The translations under genes were made by a program, and so were the position numbers. From an uncultured Clostridia bacterium (GTDB lineage Bacteria > Bacillota > Clostridia > Oscillospirales > Oscillospiraceae), in NCBI GenBank assembly GCA_946411475.1, contig CAMKED010000003.1, forward strand, positions 1 through 51,270: 51,270 nt of DNA, written 5' to 3'. Positions 25,391 to 34,799 of the stretch are shown piece after piece (the stretch's first letter is position 1; each line of letters begins with the position of its first letter). The notes under the pieces were generated by a model, which was not told where the DNA came from, did not search any database, and was given only the letters and a program-made list of their open reading frames with translations.

Positions 25391-27715
25391 TTATTCTGCG
25401 TTTCGGATCCGCGCTGCGAGGCTCTGCTTGCCCTGCGAGCGGAGCATGAAAACGGAAGCCGCGCAGCCTGCCGCGAAGGCCGCGGCGGAGGCCAGAGCGA
25501 TTCTGACGAAAATCACGACGGAATCCAGCTTGACCAGATTCATGAGGATTTTTCCTTCTTCTGTATCCGCATAAAGGATCCAGTCCGCTCCGAAGCTGAG
25601 CTCCATGATCCCCGGAAGCAGCAGTTGCTCGAAACCGACGATGATCAGCCCACAGATCACGGCCGTAATCAGGGCTGCCTTCATGACGTATTGCAGACAT
25701 TCCGCCAGCGTCATGCGGAGCAGTTGCCCGTCTGTCATGCCCACGCATTGCAGAGAGGCCAGCTCGCTGCGGCGATTGGCAATGCCGGTGCAGACGATAT
25801 TCAGCAGGTTGATCAGCGCGGCCAGTGCGATAATGCAGTTCAAAAACAGGATACCGGCCCGAATCGCGGCCAAGGCATTCAGAATGATCATATACTCCGC
25901 GTAATTGTCCCAATCGTGCACTATGAGGTTGGAATGCGCCCGGAAGAACGACAGGATCTTTTGATAGGTTGCCTGGTCGTCTTTGCCGGTCATGTGGGCT
26001 TTCAACTGAGCGACTATATATGTGGTGCCGAACCAGTCGTCTTTGATTGCTATGTAAGTGTCCATCGTGCCGACCAAACTATGCCAGGACGCTGGTTCGG
26101 CCACCGCGCACACCGTGATCTCATGCGGACGCAGTTCGGGCTCGGACCATACATAATTGGGGTTTTGCAGTTCCTGCTCGGTCGGTTCTTTTTGGTACCG
26201 AGAGCATACGGAGACTGTTCCCGATTCTGCGTCCAAACGGAAGTCGGCCATCCAGGCCGCCTCCTCCTGCGGGATCTCATAGTCGGAAGAGCTTTGTGCG
26301 GGAATATACACGAACCCGCCGAGCTTTGTAAGTTCCGCATAGCTGATCGGCGGATTTTCTCCGAACAGGGATTGGTATTCCGCCTGATCGACGAAATGTG
26401 CTGCTATCCCGCGATATTCATACTCACCCTGAAAACTTGGGTCGTCGTGACGGTATTCCGTTTGAAAGCTCTCATAGGCATATAAATGGACCTGATCAAA
26501 CAGATCGGAGGCGTAAACCAGATCCAATGTGTCAGAGACAGTCTTGCCGGAATCCGAATCGCCCCGCAAGGAGACGTCAAAAGAGAGATATCCATCGTAT
26601 TGTTTGAAGAAAATTTGTTTCAGAAAGTTCTCCGCGTTGTCCACAATGGCAGTGAAGATCGCAAACAGCGTGATCGAGACGGTCAGCGTGAGGACTGTAA
26701 TGCGGAAGCGCTTTTTCTGCCGTCTGGCGTTGCGGTAGGCGATGCGGCCGGGCAGACCGAAGAGCAGACTGGAAAGCGAGCCAAGAAGCGAGAGCTTCCG
26801 GCTCAGCTTGCCGGAGCGCTTGGCTTTTTTTGCCGTTTGTACCCGGGCGGGCCGGGCCGTGATGGCGTCGATCGGTGTTTGTTTCACGACGCGCATTCCA
26901 ACGCCGTAGGCCGAGAAAAATGTCCAAATCACGCCGACTACGGCGGCGACGAGCAGCATCAGCGGACGAACGGAAAAGCGCAGCTCCAGCTCCGCGTATT
27001 CCACTTGGTTCAGAAGCTCGGACAGACCGCCATCCATCACCGCGCGGTACATGCCGAAGGCAAACAGGAGCCCGAGCGCAAGCCCGATCGGGACGGCGAT
27101 CACGCAGAGCCGCAGCCCCTCCCGCGTGATGATTCCCACGATCTGCTTGGGCGTTGCGCCGATGGATTGCAGGACGCCGTAGTGCCGCACCCGTTCCTTG
27201 GCCGAGACCTCAAAGGCCGTATCCACCACGAGCCGCAGCGCGAGTGCAAACAGGAGGACAAAGACGAGAAAGATCCCAAAATACAGGAATTTCTTGACGA
27301 TCGCGTCGCTGCCGATCCCGTCGTAGAACATCAGATCCCGGTTCCAGTCATACGAAATCCGGTCACTCTGGATTTTGGCGATGAGACTGTCTACCCAGGA
27401 AGACGGATCGCTGATGTCGTTTTTCAGCATGATGCTGGCCGTCAGGGAACCCGTGTCATGGCGCTCAAAGCGAACGGATTCGACGTACGCATCATTCCGC
27501 AGCACGGAAGCCTTGTTCTCCGGCCAGTCAAAGATGATCACGTGATAGGGCGCCTGATTGTACGCGTTCGTTCTCGCATTGTCCGTGAACGTGCCGTAGA
27601 GCACGAAGAGCATGGTCATGACCGCGACCGCGACCGCGATGCTGATCAGCGTAAAGATTGATTGCCGCTTCTGCGATTTGATGTACCGGGAAGCGAGCAG
27701 GCTTTCATAGCGCAT
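25391..27715 (-). CDS. FtsX-like ABC transporter permease (copy A)
   Basis: Start MRYESLLASRYIKSQKRQSIFTLISIAVAVAVMT at 27715; paralogous to 22841..25213. Confidence 0.88.
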   Translation of the reverse strand: MRYESLLASRYIKSQKRQSIFTLISIAVAVAVMTMLFVLYGTFTDNARTNAYNQAPYHVIIFDWPENKASVLRNDAYVESVRFERHDTGSLTASIMLKNDISDPSSWVDSLIAKIQSDRISYDWNRDLMFYDGIGSDAIVKKFLYFGIFLVFVLLFALALRLVVDTAFEVSAKERVRHYGVLQSIGATPKQIVGIITREGLRLCVIAVPIGLALGLLFAFGMYRAVMDGGLSELLNQVEYAELELRFSVRPLMLLVAAVVGVIWTFFSAYGVGMRVVKQTPIDAITARPARVQTAKKAKRSGKLSRKLSLLGSLSSLLFGLPGRIAYRNARRQKKRFRITVLTLTVSITLFAIFTAIVDNAENFLKQIFFKQYDGYLSFDVSLRGDSDSGKTVSDTLDLVYASDLFDQVHLYAYESFQTEYRHDDPSFQGEYEYRGIAAHFVDQAEYQSLFGENPPISYAELTKLGGFVYIPAQSSSDYEIPQEEAAWMADFRLDAESGTVSVCSRYQKEPTEQELQNPNYVWSEPELRPHEITVCAVAEPASWHSLVGTMDTYIAIKDDWFGTTYIVAQLKAHMTGKDDQATYQKILSFFRAHSNLIVHDWDNYAEYMIILNALAAIRAGILFLNCIIALAALINLLNIVCTGIANRRSELASLQCVGMTDGQLLRMTLAECLQYVMKAALITAVICGLIIVGFEQLLLPGIMELSFGADWILYADTEEGKILMNLVKLDSVVIFVRIALASAAAFAAGCAASVFMLRSQGKQSLAARIRNAE

Positions 27716-28415
27716 TGCCGTCGGCCTCCTTTGGGGCGCCCTTTGTCTCGTCGGAAATGATCTTCCCGTCGTGCAGCACGATGATCCGATCACACTGCTC
27801 GGCGAGGCTCTCGTCGTGGGTGACCATGAGGATGGTCTGCTTCAGCTCGCGGTTCGTCCGGCGGAAGAGCTCCATGATCTCGGCGCTGTTCTTGCTGTCG
27901 AGGTTGCCGGTGGGCTCGTCCGCAAGGATGATCTGCGGCGCGGTAAAGATGGCCCGGCCGATGGCGGCGCGCTGCTGCTGACCGCCCGAGAGCTGAGAGG
28001 GCAGGTGGTTTCTGCGCTCCTTGAGCTCCAGCATATCCAGGATCTTTTCCAACTGAGCCTGATCCGGCTTCCGCCCGTCCATAAGGACCGGGAGCACGAT
28101 GTTCTCCTCTGCGGTCAGCACGGGGTTCAGATTGTAGAACTGATAGATCAGCCCGACCTGCCGTCTGCGGAAGATGGCCAGCTCTTTTTTATTGTGCTTG
28201 AACACGTCCTGCCCGTCGAGCCAGACCTTGCCGGAGGTAGGCTGATCCACCGCGCCGAGCAGGTGCAGCAGGGTAGACTTGCCCGAGCCGCTCGCGCCGA
28301 TGATGGCGACCATCTGGCCCTTCGGGACGCTGAACGACACGCCGTCCACGGCGCGCACTTCGTTTTCGTCCTTGCCGTAGACCTTGCAGAGCTCTTCCAC
28401 TTTCAATAATTCCAT
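27705..28415 (-). CDS. ABC transporter ATP-binding protein (LolD/MacB/BceA-like)
   Basis: GASGSGKSTLLHLLGAVDQPTSG, LSGGQQQRAAIGRAIFTAPQIILADEPTGNLDS; likely start MELLKVEELCKVYGK. Confidence 0.95.
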   Translation of the reverse strand: MELLKVEELCKVYGKDENEVRAVDGVSFSVPKGQMVAIIGASGSGKSTLLHLLGAVDQPTSGKVWLDGQDVFKHNKKELAIFRRRQVGLIYQFYNLNPVLTAEENIVLPVLMDGRKPDQAQLEKILDMLELKERRNHLPSQLSGGQQQRAAIGRAIFTAPQIILADEPTGNLDSKNSAEIMELFRRTNRELKQTILMVTHDESLAEQCDRIIVLHDGKIISDETKGAPKEADGNAL

Positions 28416-28579
28416 TTCTGTTCTTCCTCCCAATTTTTAGTATCCGCTTTTCGCTAATTCTATCATAGCATGCTTTCCTGACAATTCCATTATCCGAATC
28501 TTACAATATTGTCACACGGCTTGCTATTTTGCCGGGGATAGATTATAATTGCCTTACAAGCAACAAGGAGGAAGACAGC

Positions 28580-29407
28580 ATGAAACCGATCCGTATCGCA
28601 ATCATCCAGGCGCTCCTGCGCGGCTCCGCAGAGGAGCGGGGGAGGCAGCTTCGTGCGCTGGTCAGACAGGCTGCGGCACAGAAGCCGGATCTGATCACTC
28701 TGCCGGAGATCTGGAACGGGCCCTATCAGCAGGATCTGTTTCCGAGCTTTGCCGAGCCGCGCTTCGGCCCGTCCTGGCAGCTTTTGTCAGCGCTTGCCTC
28801 CGAGTACGGGATCTGGCTCTCCGGCGGCTCCATCGCCGAACGCGAGGACGGCAGGGTCTACAACACGGCCTACGTCTTCGACCGCGCCGGCAACGAAGCG
28901 GCGCGGCACCGCAAGATGCACCTGTTCGACATCAACGTCACGGGCGGCCAGCACTTCCGGGAATCCCAGACGCTGACGGCCGGCAACGAGGTGACGGTCT
29001 TCGATACGGAGTTTTGTCGGATGGGACTCTGCATTTGCTACGATATGCGCTTTCCGGAGCTGTCCCGGCTGATGGTGGACCGCGGCGCAAAGCTGATCCT
29101 GGTGCCTGCGGCCTTCAATATGACCACCGGTCCCGCCCACTGGGAGCTGCTGTTCCGGCAGCGTGCGGTGGACAATCAGGTCTACTGCGTCGGGACCTCT
29201 CCCGCCCGGGACGAGGCGGCGAGCTATCACGCCTGGGGCCATTCGATCGTGACGGATCCCTGGGGCCGGGTCGTGACGCAAATGGATGCGGCCGAGGAGA
29301 TTCGCGTCGCGGAGCTGGATCTGGACCTGGTGGACCGGATCCGCGCCGAGCTGCCCCTCCTGGCTCACCGCAGGACCGACGTCTATCGGCTCGAACTGAC
29401 CGTTTGA
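28580..29407 (+). CDS. Carbon-nitrogen hydrolase (nitrilase/omega-amidase-like)
   Basis: LPEIWNGPY (E), RKMHLFDI (K), GLCICYDMRFPELSR (C); start MKPIRIAIIQALLRG. Confidence 0.92.
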   Translation: MKPIRIAIIQALLRGSAEERGRQLRALVRQAAAQKPDLITLPEIWNGPYQQDLFPSFAEPRFGPSWQLLSALASEYGIWLSGGSIAEREDGRVYNTAYVFDRAGNEAARHRKMHLFDINVTGGQHFRESQTLTAGNEVTVFDTEFCRMGLCICYDMRFPELSRLMVDRGAKLILVPAAFNMTTGPAHWELLFRQRAVDNQVYCVGTSPARDEAASYHAWGHSIVTDPWGRVVTQMDAAEEIRVAELDLDLVDRIRAELPLLAHRRTDVYRLELTV

Positions 29408-29423
29408 ACAAGGAGGTATCGCC

Positions 29424-30161
29424 ATGCTGGAAGTCAGCCACTATACCAAACGCTACGGCAAAACGCTTGCCTGCGACGATTTGAACTTTTTCCTGCCGGA
29501 CGGCAGCATCACGGTCCTGCTCGGCCCAAACGGCGCGGGCAAGTCCACGCTGATGAAGGGCATCACCGGCTTTCTGCGCTTTGAGGGGCAGATCCGGATC
29601 AACGGCATGCCGAACACGGAGCTCGCCAGCCGCCGTGCGCTGGGCTATATCCCCGAGATCCCGTCCTTTTACCCCAACCTCACGGTCTGGGAGCATGTCG
29701 AATTCGTCGCTCGCGCCTACAAGCTCCGGGACTACGAGACCCGAGCGGCCGAGCTGTTGGAGCGCTTCTCTCTGACGGAGCACCGGAAAAAGCTGGGCGC
29801 CTCGCTCTCCAAGGGGATGGCGCAAAAGCTGAGCATCTGCCTGGGCCTGTTCACACAGCCCACCGTGCTGCTGCTGGACGAACCGTTCATTGGACTGGAT
29901 CCCCATGCCATCAAGGAGCTCAAGCACCTGATGGAGGAGCTGCGGGATCAGGGCGCGACGCTCCTGGTCAGCACGCATATCATCGAATCCGTCGATATGC
30001 TCTGGGATCGGGCGATCATCATGCAGAAGGGGACCATTCGCAGAACCCTGACCCGGGAGGAGCTGAATCAAAGCGGCGTTTCCCTTGAAGAGCTGTTTTT
30101 TGCGACGACGGAAGGGGAGAGCGCCGCTGCGGAGACGGCGGGTTCCGGGACGGAAGCATAG
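29424..30161 (+). CDS. ABC transporter ATP-binding protein
   Basis: GPNGAGKSTLMKGITGF, LSKGMAQKLSICLGLFTQPTVLLLDEPFIGLDP. Confidence 0.95.
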   Translation: MLEVSHYTKRYGKTLACDDLNFFLPDGSITVLLGPNGAGKSTLMKGITGFLRFEGQIRINGMPNTELASRRALGYIPEIPSFYPNLTVWEHVEFVARAYKLRDYETRAAELLERFSLTEHRKKLGASLSKGMAQKLSICLGLFTQPTVLLLDEPFIGLDPHAIKELKHLMEELRDQGATLLVSTHIIESVDMLWDRAIIMQKGTIRRTLTREELNQSGVSLEELFFATTEGESAAAETAGSGTEA

Positions 30162-30173
30162 GAGGACCGGGCC

Positions 30174-32762
30174 ATGCGGATGTTTTTCTTCTACTTTTTC
30201 CATACCGCCTGGAATCAGCTCCGTTCCTTTCTGCGCACCTGGGCGTTCTATCTGGTCCTTGCGCTGGTCGGGGTCGGCGGGATCCTCTGGTACGGCCTGC
30301 GCTGGTATCTCCGTCGTCTTGCCGCAACGAACGCCGAGCTGCCGACGAATGCGGCGGAGTTTTTCAAAACTACCGGCATGACCGGGCTCAATCTGCTGGA
30401 GCTTGGGGCGGGGATCGCGATCCTTGGCCTGCTGGTCATCCAGATCGTCGGCGCGGAGCGCAGTGTCTCCACAATGTTCAAGCACGCGGACGTCAATCTG
30501 CTCTTTGCCAGTGACCTGTCTCCGCAGAAGGTGCTGGCCTTCCGAGTGACCAATACGCTGGAGCTGCCTATTCTGGCGGGTTTGTTCCTTGCGATCCGGC
30601 TGCCGTTTCTGGCCGGAAAGTACGACCTGTCGTTCTACGGCGCGATTTCCATCCTGCTGGCCTGGTTTTTGCTGCTGGGCTTCTGTGTGCTGCTGAAAAT
30701 CATCATCTACGAGCTGGGCAGCCGCCACCCGCTGTTCCGAAAGAGCGTGCGCTGGGTCGTGATCGGGCTGCTTGCGGTGATGTGCTACGCCTTCTACCGG
30801 ACCTACCAGGTCACCCTCAATACCAACGGGCAGAAGGACTTCTTCCTGACGGCGCAGCGCTTCTTCAACGCGCCGGCAACCTGGTGCATTCCTGTCTGGG
30901 GCTGGATCAAGGGCTTTATGCTCTTCGCATTGGAGGGAAACCCGCACGACTCCGTCGTCATGCTCGGCTGCTGCGTTACGCTGCTCTCCGTACTCGGCCT
31001 GATCGCGTGGAAGCTTCCTGCGGACTATTATGAAGAGACGCTTCACTCGGCGCAGGAGACCTCTCTCTTGCAGGAGGCCGTAAACAGCGAAGGCGCGGCC
31101 CTGCTCGTTACGCGAACCAAGGAGCGGACGGTGAGCTGGGACGGCTTCCGCCACGGCTGGGGCAGCCGCGTCTATTTCTTCCGGGTCTTCCACAACCGCT
31201 TCCGCACCTCCCGGTATTTTATCTCCAAAACCATGCTGACCTACTGCTTTGCGGCGCTGGCCGGCGGACTGTACGTCCGGCATTTCCTGGATGAACCGAT
31301 CGATTATATCCCGGTCCTGGTGCTGGGAGGCATGGTCTTTTTCCGCACGATCGTCTCCCCGGTCACGGAAGATATTCGCAAGGATACCTTCCTGCTGCAG
31401 CCGGAGCCGATCTGGTCGAAGCTGTTCTTCTCTCTGCTGGGCGGAAGCTGCAACTGTGCGGTGGACGTTTTTCTGCCGCTGATGATCGGCAGCGCCGCGG
31501 CCGGTTTTTCTCCGCTGCACGGTCTGGCGTATCTGCCGGTGCTGATGTCGCTCGACTTCTTTGCCAGCGCCTCCGGCGTGTTCACAGACGTGTCGATCCC
31601 GGCCTCTGTCGGCGTCAGCTTCAAGCAGGTGATCCAGATCATCATGCTGTACGTCGGCCTGATCTTTGACGGCGTAGTGCTGAGCTTTGGAATCAACCAC
31701 GACTACAACGCGCTCGGCTTCATTTTGGTGACCGTGCTGGACCTTCTGTTCGGCGCGATGTTCTTAGGCTTGACCGGCATCTGGCTCTATCCCTGCAAGG
31801 GAAAAGCGGTCCGGGACGAAACGCGCACGCCGGACAAAAAGCGCGTCCGGCGCGCCTATACGAGGGTCGGCCTCGCATTGACCTGCATGTTTCTCGCCAT
31901 CCGAATCGCCCAGTTCGTGCTGAGCAATGTGGGCTGTAGCCAGCTTGTGGCCCTGTATCTGCCGACTTATCTGATCGGCCTGCCGGTGTTTTTGTTGACG
32001 GTCGGCCGTCCGGCGGAGAGGCAGCGGCCGGATGAACACAGGCTGAGCTTGCGGGGCTTCCTTGTTTTGATCCCGGCCTGCTTTTTCGTCATGTATACGG
32101 GGAATATCGTCGGCCTGCTGCTGGATCGGATTCTGGAGACGCCCATGTTCCTGTTCTTGGATTGGTTCGGCTTTGACTTTAATCCATTTCAGATTATGTA
32201 CATGGGGGAGGCGCCGAATCCGATCGTCGAGGCCCTGATCCTGGCGCTGGCCGCCCCGGTGACGGAGGAATTCGTCTTCCGCCGCTGCTTGATCGATCGG
32301 CTGCGGCCCTACGGCGAGAAAGCGGCGCTGATCGTCTCTTCATTGTGCTTCGCGCTGTTCCACAGCGCCGTGAACCAGGCCTGTTACGCTTTTCTGCTTG
32401 GCCTCGTGTTCGGCTACGTCTATCTGCGCACCGGGCGGCTCCGCTATTCCATGCTGCTGCATATTCTCATCAACAGCATGTCGGCGATCGTGCTGCCGCT
32501 GCTCATGATGAATGTGGACTACCGATACTATTATGATCTTGGAGACGAGCTGATCGACTTGCTCACCGACCCGGCGGTGCTGGGTCTGCTGCTCTACGTG
32601 GCGACGGTGTTGATCCTCGCCCTGTTCGGCGCCGTCGTGTTCTTCTTCGGCCTGCGGGAGCGGGAGCTCTCTCCGAACGGCACGCGCGTCAAAACAGCGC
32701 TTTCCGCCTGGGGCATCGTGCTCTTCCTGGTGATCAGCGTGGCGCTGTTTCAGTTGTTTTGA
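30174..32762 (+). CDS. ABC exporter permease fused to a CPBP-family intramembrane protease domain
   Basis: 862 aa continuous ORF; C-terminal APVTEEFVFRRCLIDRL, SSLCFALFHSAVNQ, MLLHILINSMSAI (EExxxR/FxxxH/HxxxN). Confidence 0.82.
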   Translation: MRMFFFYFFHTAWNQLRSFLRTWAFYLVLALVGVGGILWYGLRWYLRRLAATNAELPTNAAEFFKTTGMTGLNLLELGAGIAILGLLVIQIVGAERSVSTMFKHADVNLLFASDLSPQKVLAFRVTNTLELPILAGLFLAIRLPFLAGKYDLSFYGAISILLAWFLLLGFCVLLKIIIYELGSRHPLFRKSVRWVVIGLLAVMCYAFYRTYQVTLNTNGQKDFFLTAQRFFNAPATWCIPVWGWIKGFMLFALEGNPHDSVVMLGCCVTLLSVLGLIAWKLPADYYEETLHSAQETSLLQEAVNSEGAALLVTRTKERTVSWDGFRHGWGSRVYFFRVFHNRFRTSRYFISKTMLTYCFAALAGGLYVRHFLDEPIDYIPVLVLGGMVFFRTIVSPVTEDIRKDTFLLQPEPIWSKLFFSLLGGSCNCAVDVFLPLMIGSAAAGFSPLHGLAYLPVLMSLDFFASASGVFTDVSIPASVGVSFKQVIQIIMLYVGLIFDGVVLSFGINHDYNALGFILVTVLDLLFGAMFLGLTGIWLYPCKGKAVRDETRTPDKKRVRRAYTRVGLALTCMFLAIRIAQFVLSNVGCSQLVALYLPTYLIGLPVFLLTVGRPAERQRPDEHRLSLRGFLVLIPACFFVMYTGNIVGLLLDRILETPMFLFLDWFGFDFNPFQIMYMGEAPNPIVEALILALAAPVTEEFVFRRCLIDRLRPYGEKAALIVSSLCFALFHSAVNQACYAFLLGLVFGYVYLRTGRLRYSMLLHILINSMSAIVLPLLMMNVDYRYYYDLGDELIDLLTDPAVLGLLLYVATVLILALFGAVVFFFGLRERELSPNGTRVKTALSAWGIVLFLVISVALFQLF

Positions 32763-32787
32763 ACATTCTCCCCAAAACGGCCGGCGC

Positions 32788-32836
32788 AAAGCCTTCCCCT
32801 TGAGGGGAAGGTGCCTCCGAAGGAGGCGGATGAGGC
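32788..32836. repeat. Dispersed-type intergenic palindromic element
   Basis: aaagccttccccttgaggggaaggtgcctccgaaggaggcggatgaggcggt: two successive hairpins and a GGATGAGG tail. Confidence 0.5.
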
Positions 32837-32877
32837 GGTGTCCCGACAACAGACTACTGCCGACTACCTTACCAAAC

Positions 32878-32919
32878 ACGCAGGCCGACGGCCCGAGCTT
32901 TCGGGCCGTCGGCCTGCGT
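32878..32919. terminator. Perfect 19-bp stem hairpin (terminator-like, U-tract absent on +)
   Basis: ACGCAGGCCGACGGCCCGAgcttTCGGGCCGTCGGCCTGCGT. Confidence 0.6.
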
Positions 32920-32956
32920 ATGGGAAAAAATCCTTCCAAATATCGAACATTTGTTC

Positions 32957-32985
32957 TTGAAAAACGGGCTGATTTGTGGTATAAT
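32957..32985 (+). promoter_or_regulatory. Sigma-A-type promoter for 78-aa ORF
   Basis: TTGAAA-N17-TATAAT. Confidence 0.7.
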
Positions 32986-33026
32986 ATAGTTGCCGAAGGG
33001 TTGCTTCTTTTTTCACATGGGGGTAT

Positions 33027-33075
33027 CTTAAAAAGTATATAAAATGAGCGATAGTGCATTTTATATACTTTTAAG
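33027..33075. promoter_or_regulatory. AT-rich 19-bp inverted repeat in the 5' UTR of the 78-aa ORF
   Basis: CTTAAAAAGTATATAAAATG-agcgatagtg-CATTTTATATACTTTTAAG (one-base bulge). Confidence 0.7.
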
Positions 33076-33126
33076 AGTGAAAATGGAAGCTTTCTGCAAA
33101 AAATTCAAGAAATGGAGGAAACGCAA

Positions 33127-33363
33127 ATGGCATTGCTCAGAGCGGAACTGAAGGGAGAGGGCCGGATCAACTATCACAGACAGGCAGGAGCGGACCCGAA
33201 GCCCGGAATTCTCGGCCTCTATGAAGGGATCGTCGAGACCGCGTCCGATCTTACGCTGCCGCGTCTGGAATCGTTCGATCCCGGCAGCATGCTGTATTGC
33301 ATGGAAAACAACAGCATCTACATCAAGAACAGCCAGGGCGTCTGGACGGCGTTGAACGTCTGA
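33127..33363 (+). CDS. Small hypothetical protein (78 aa)
   Basis: RBS GGAGG then ATG; MALLRAELKGEGRINYHRQAG...MLYCMENNSIYIKNSQGVWTALNV. Confidence 0.75.
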   Translation: MALLRAELKGEGRINYHRQAGADPKPGILGLYEGIVETASDLTLPRLESFDPGSMLYCMENNSIYIKNSQGVWTALNV

Positions 33364-33373
33364 TCCGAAAAAA

Positions 33374-33399
33374 CAGGGCCTTCCGCACGGAAGGCCCTG
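33374..33399 (-). terminator. Terminator of the Ni/Co ECF operon (possibly bidirectional)
   Basis: CAGGGCCTTCCGcacGGAAGGCCCTG with U-tract on minus strand. Confidence 0.75.
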
Positions 33400-33420
33400 C
33401 CCTGTCTATCTGGGAGTAGT

Positions 33421-34092
33421 TTAGATGCTGCGTTCAAGCGTATAAACGCGGGCGTCAAGGCTGCTGCGGAGCATGTCGTCGTGTGTGGCAATCAGAAGCG
33501 TCTTGCCTGCCTGCCGAAGTTCCGACAAAAGCTGCACCAGCCGTGCCCTGGTCCCGCGGTCAAGGCCGGCCAGGGGCTCGTCCAGAATCAGCACCTCCGG
33601 GTTCAGCGCCAGCACGGCTGCCAGCGCCGCCTGTTTTTTCTGACCGCCGCTCAGATGATAGGGAGCCTTGTCCGCCAAAGACTCCAGATCAAAGAGGGCC
33701 AGGCAGTCGGAAACCCGGCTTGTGATTTCATCCTCGTTCAACCCCATCTGTCGCGGGCCGAAGGCGATCTCCTCCCGGACAGAGGCGTTGAAGAGCATCA
33801 CGTCAGGATTTTGAAAGAGGTAACCGACCCGCTTGTGGAAGCGCTTTGCCCAACGCTGATTTTTGAGCAGGGATGCGGTGACGGCCTCGCCGTCAAAGCG
33901 ATAGACGCCTGCCTGGGGCAGGGAGAGTCCGTTCAGCACCCGGAACAGCGTGGTTTTGCCGGAGCCGTTGTCGCCCTGCAGAACGAGACATTCCCCGGCC
34001 TCCACAGTCAGAGACAGATCCCGGAGCACGGGCGGCTCGTCCGGCGCGTAGGAAAAAGTGATATGATCCAACTCAATGATGCGCATTGTCAC
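33421..34092 (-). CDS. cbiO: Energy-coupling factor ABC ATPase, nickel/cobalt type
   Basis: LQGDNGSGKTTLFRVLNGLSLPQAG, LSGGQKKQAALAAVLALNPEVLILDEPLAGLD. Confidence 0.9.
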   Translation of the reverse strand: MTMRIIELDHITFSYAPDEPPVLRDLSLTVEAGECLVLQGDNGSGKTTLFRVLNGLSLPQAGVYRFDGEAVTASLLKNQRWAKRFHKRVGYLFQNPDVMLFNASVREEIAFGPRQMGLNEDEITSRVSDCLALFDLESLADKAPYHLSGGQKKQAALAAVLALNPEVLILDEPLAGLDRGTRARLVQLLSELRQAGKTLLIATHDDMLRSSLDARVYTLERSI

Positions 34093-34799
34093 AGCCCCTT
34101 ATAGTCGTCCGTAAAGCCCCGGCAGACCATGGCCTCCCAGGTCTCACGGCTGAGCGCCGACGCCCGCAGAAAGGTCACGCCCATCACGCCGCCCACGGAG
34201 CGGTATTTGTGCCGATCCCGCCCCACGGCACGGAGGCCTCTTGCGGTCAGCAAATCTGCAATCAGCCCGCCCAGCAGGACGACGTATTTCAGCGTCAGGT
34301 CCAGTACGAAGACAAAAACGCCGGGAACGTGGAGCTTCCGCAGCGCGCCGGTGATGCGGTTCCATTGTGTCCGGCGGTTGAAGATGCTTACCATCGTAAC
34401 GCTGAGAAAGACTTTCCCGATGACGATCCAATTATTTCCGGCCCCGGCGGGACGGAGCAGCATCGCGGGCAGAAACAGGACCAGGGAAAGGAGCGCTGCG
34501 CCGAACGCGGGCCGGAGCACGGCCAGCACGGTTCGGGCCGGGAGCAGACAGGTGTAGCTCAGCACCAGGGCGGCAATGGCAAGAAGCAGCAGTCGGTTCC
34601 GCGCCAGGGAGAGCGTTACGATCCCGAGAATCAGAAGCAGCAGCTTTATCACCGGCGGGATACGCAGCCCGTCCCGGCCGCGCTGAATCTGAAGCCGCGC
34701 CAGCGCGCTGCCGACGCTTCGCAGGGTGCGCATGGCAAATGCGCCGCCATCGCGTGGCGGCGCATAGGTATCCGATTGTGCCATCCAGGCGGGGATCAC
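34089..34799 (-). CDS. cbiQ: ECF transporter transmembrane protein CbiQ-type
   Basis: TM protein between cbiO and cbiM; C-terminal RASALSRETWEAMVCRGFTDDYKGL. Confidence 0.85.
   Translation of the reverse strand: MIPAWMAQSDTYAPPRDGGAFAMRTLRSVGSALARLQIQRGRDGLRIPPVIKLLLLILGIVTLSLARNRLLLLAIAALVLSYTCLLPARTVLAVLRPAFGAALLSLVLFLPAMLLRPAGAGNNWIVIGKVFLSVTMVSIFNRRTQWNRITGALRKLHVPGVFVFVLDLTLKYVVLLGGLIADLLTARGLRAVGRDRHKYRSVGGVMGVTFLRASALSRETWEAMVCRGFTDDYKGL

Noticed and set aside
29115-31700. 861-aa minus-strand ORF
   Set aside because: Antisense to confident CN-hydrolase, ABC ATPase and ABC/CPBP genes; low-complexity Arg/Gln/Asp-rich composition typical of antisense reading in GC-rich DNA.
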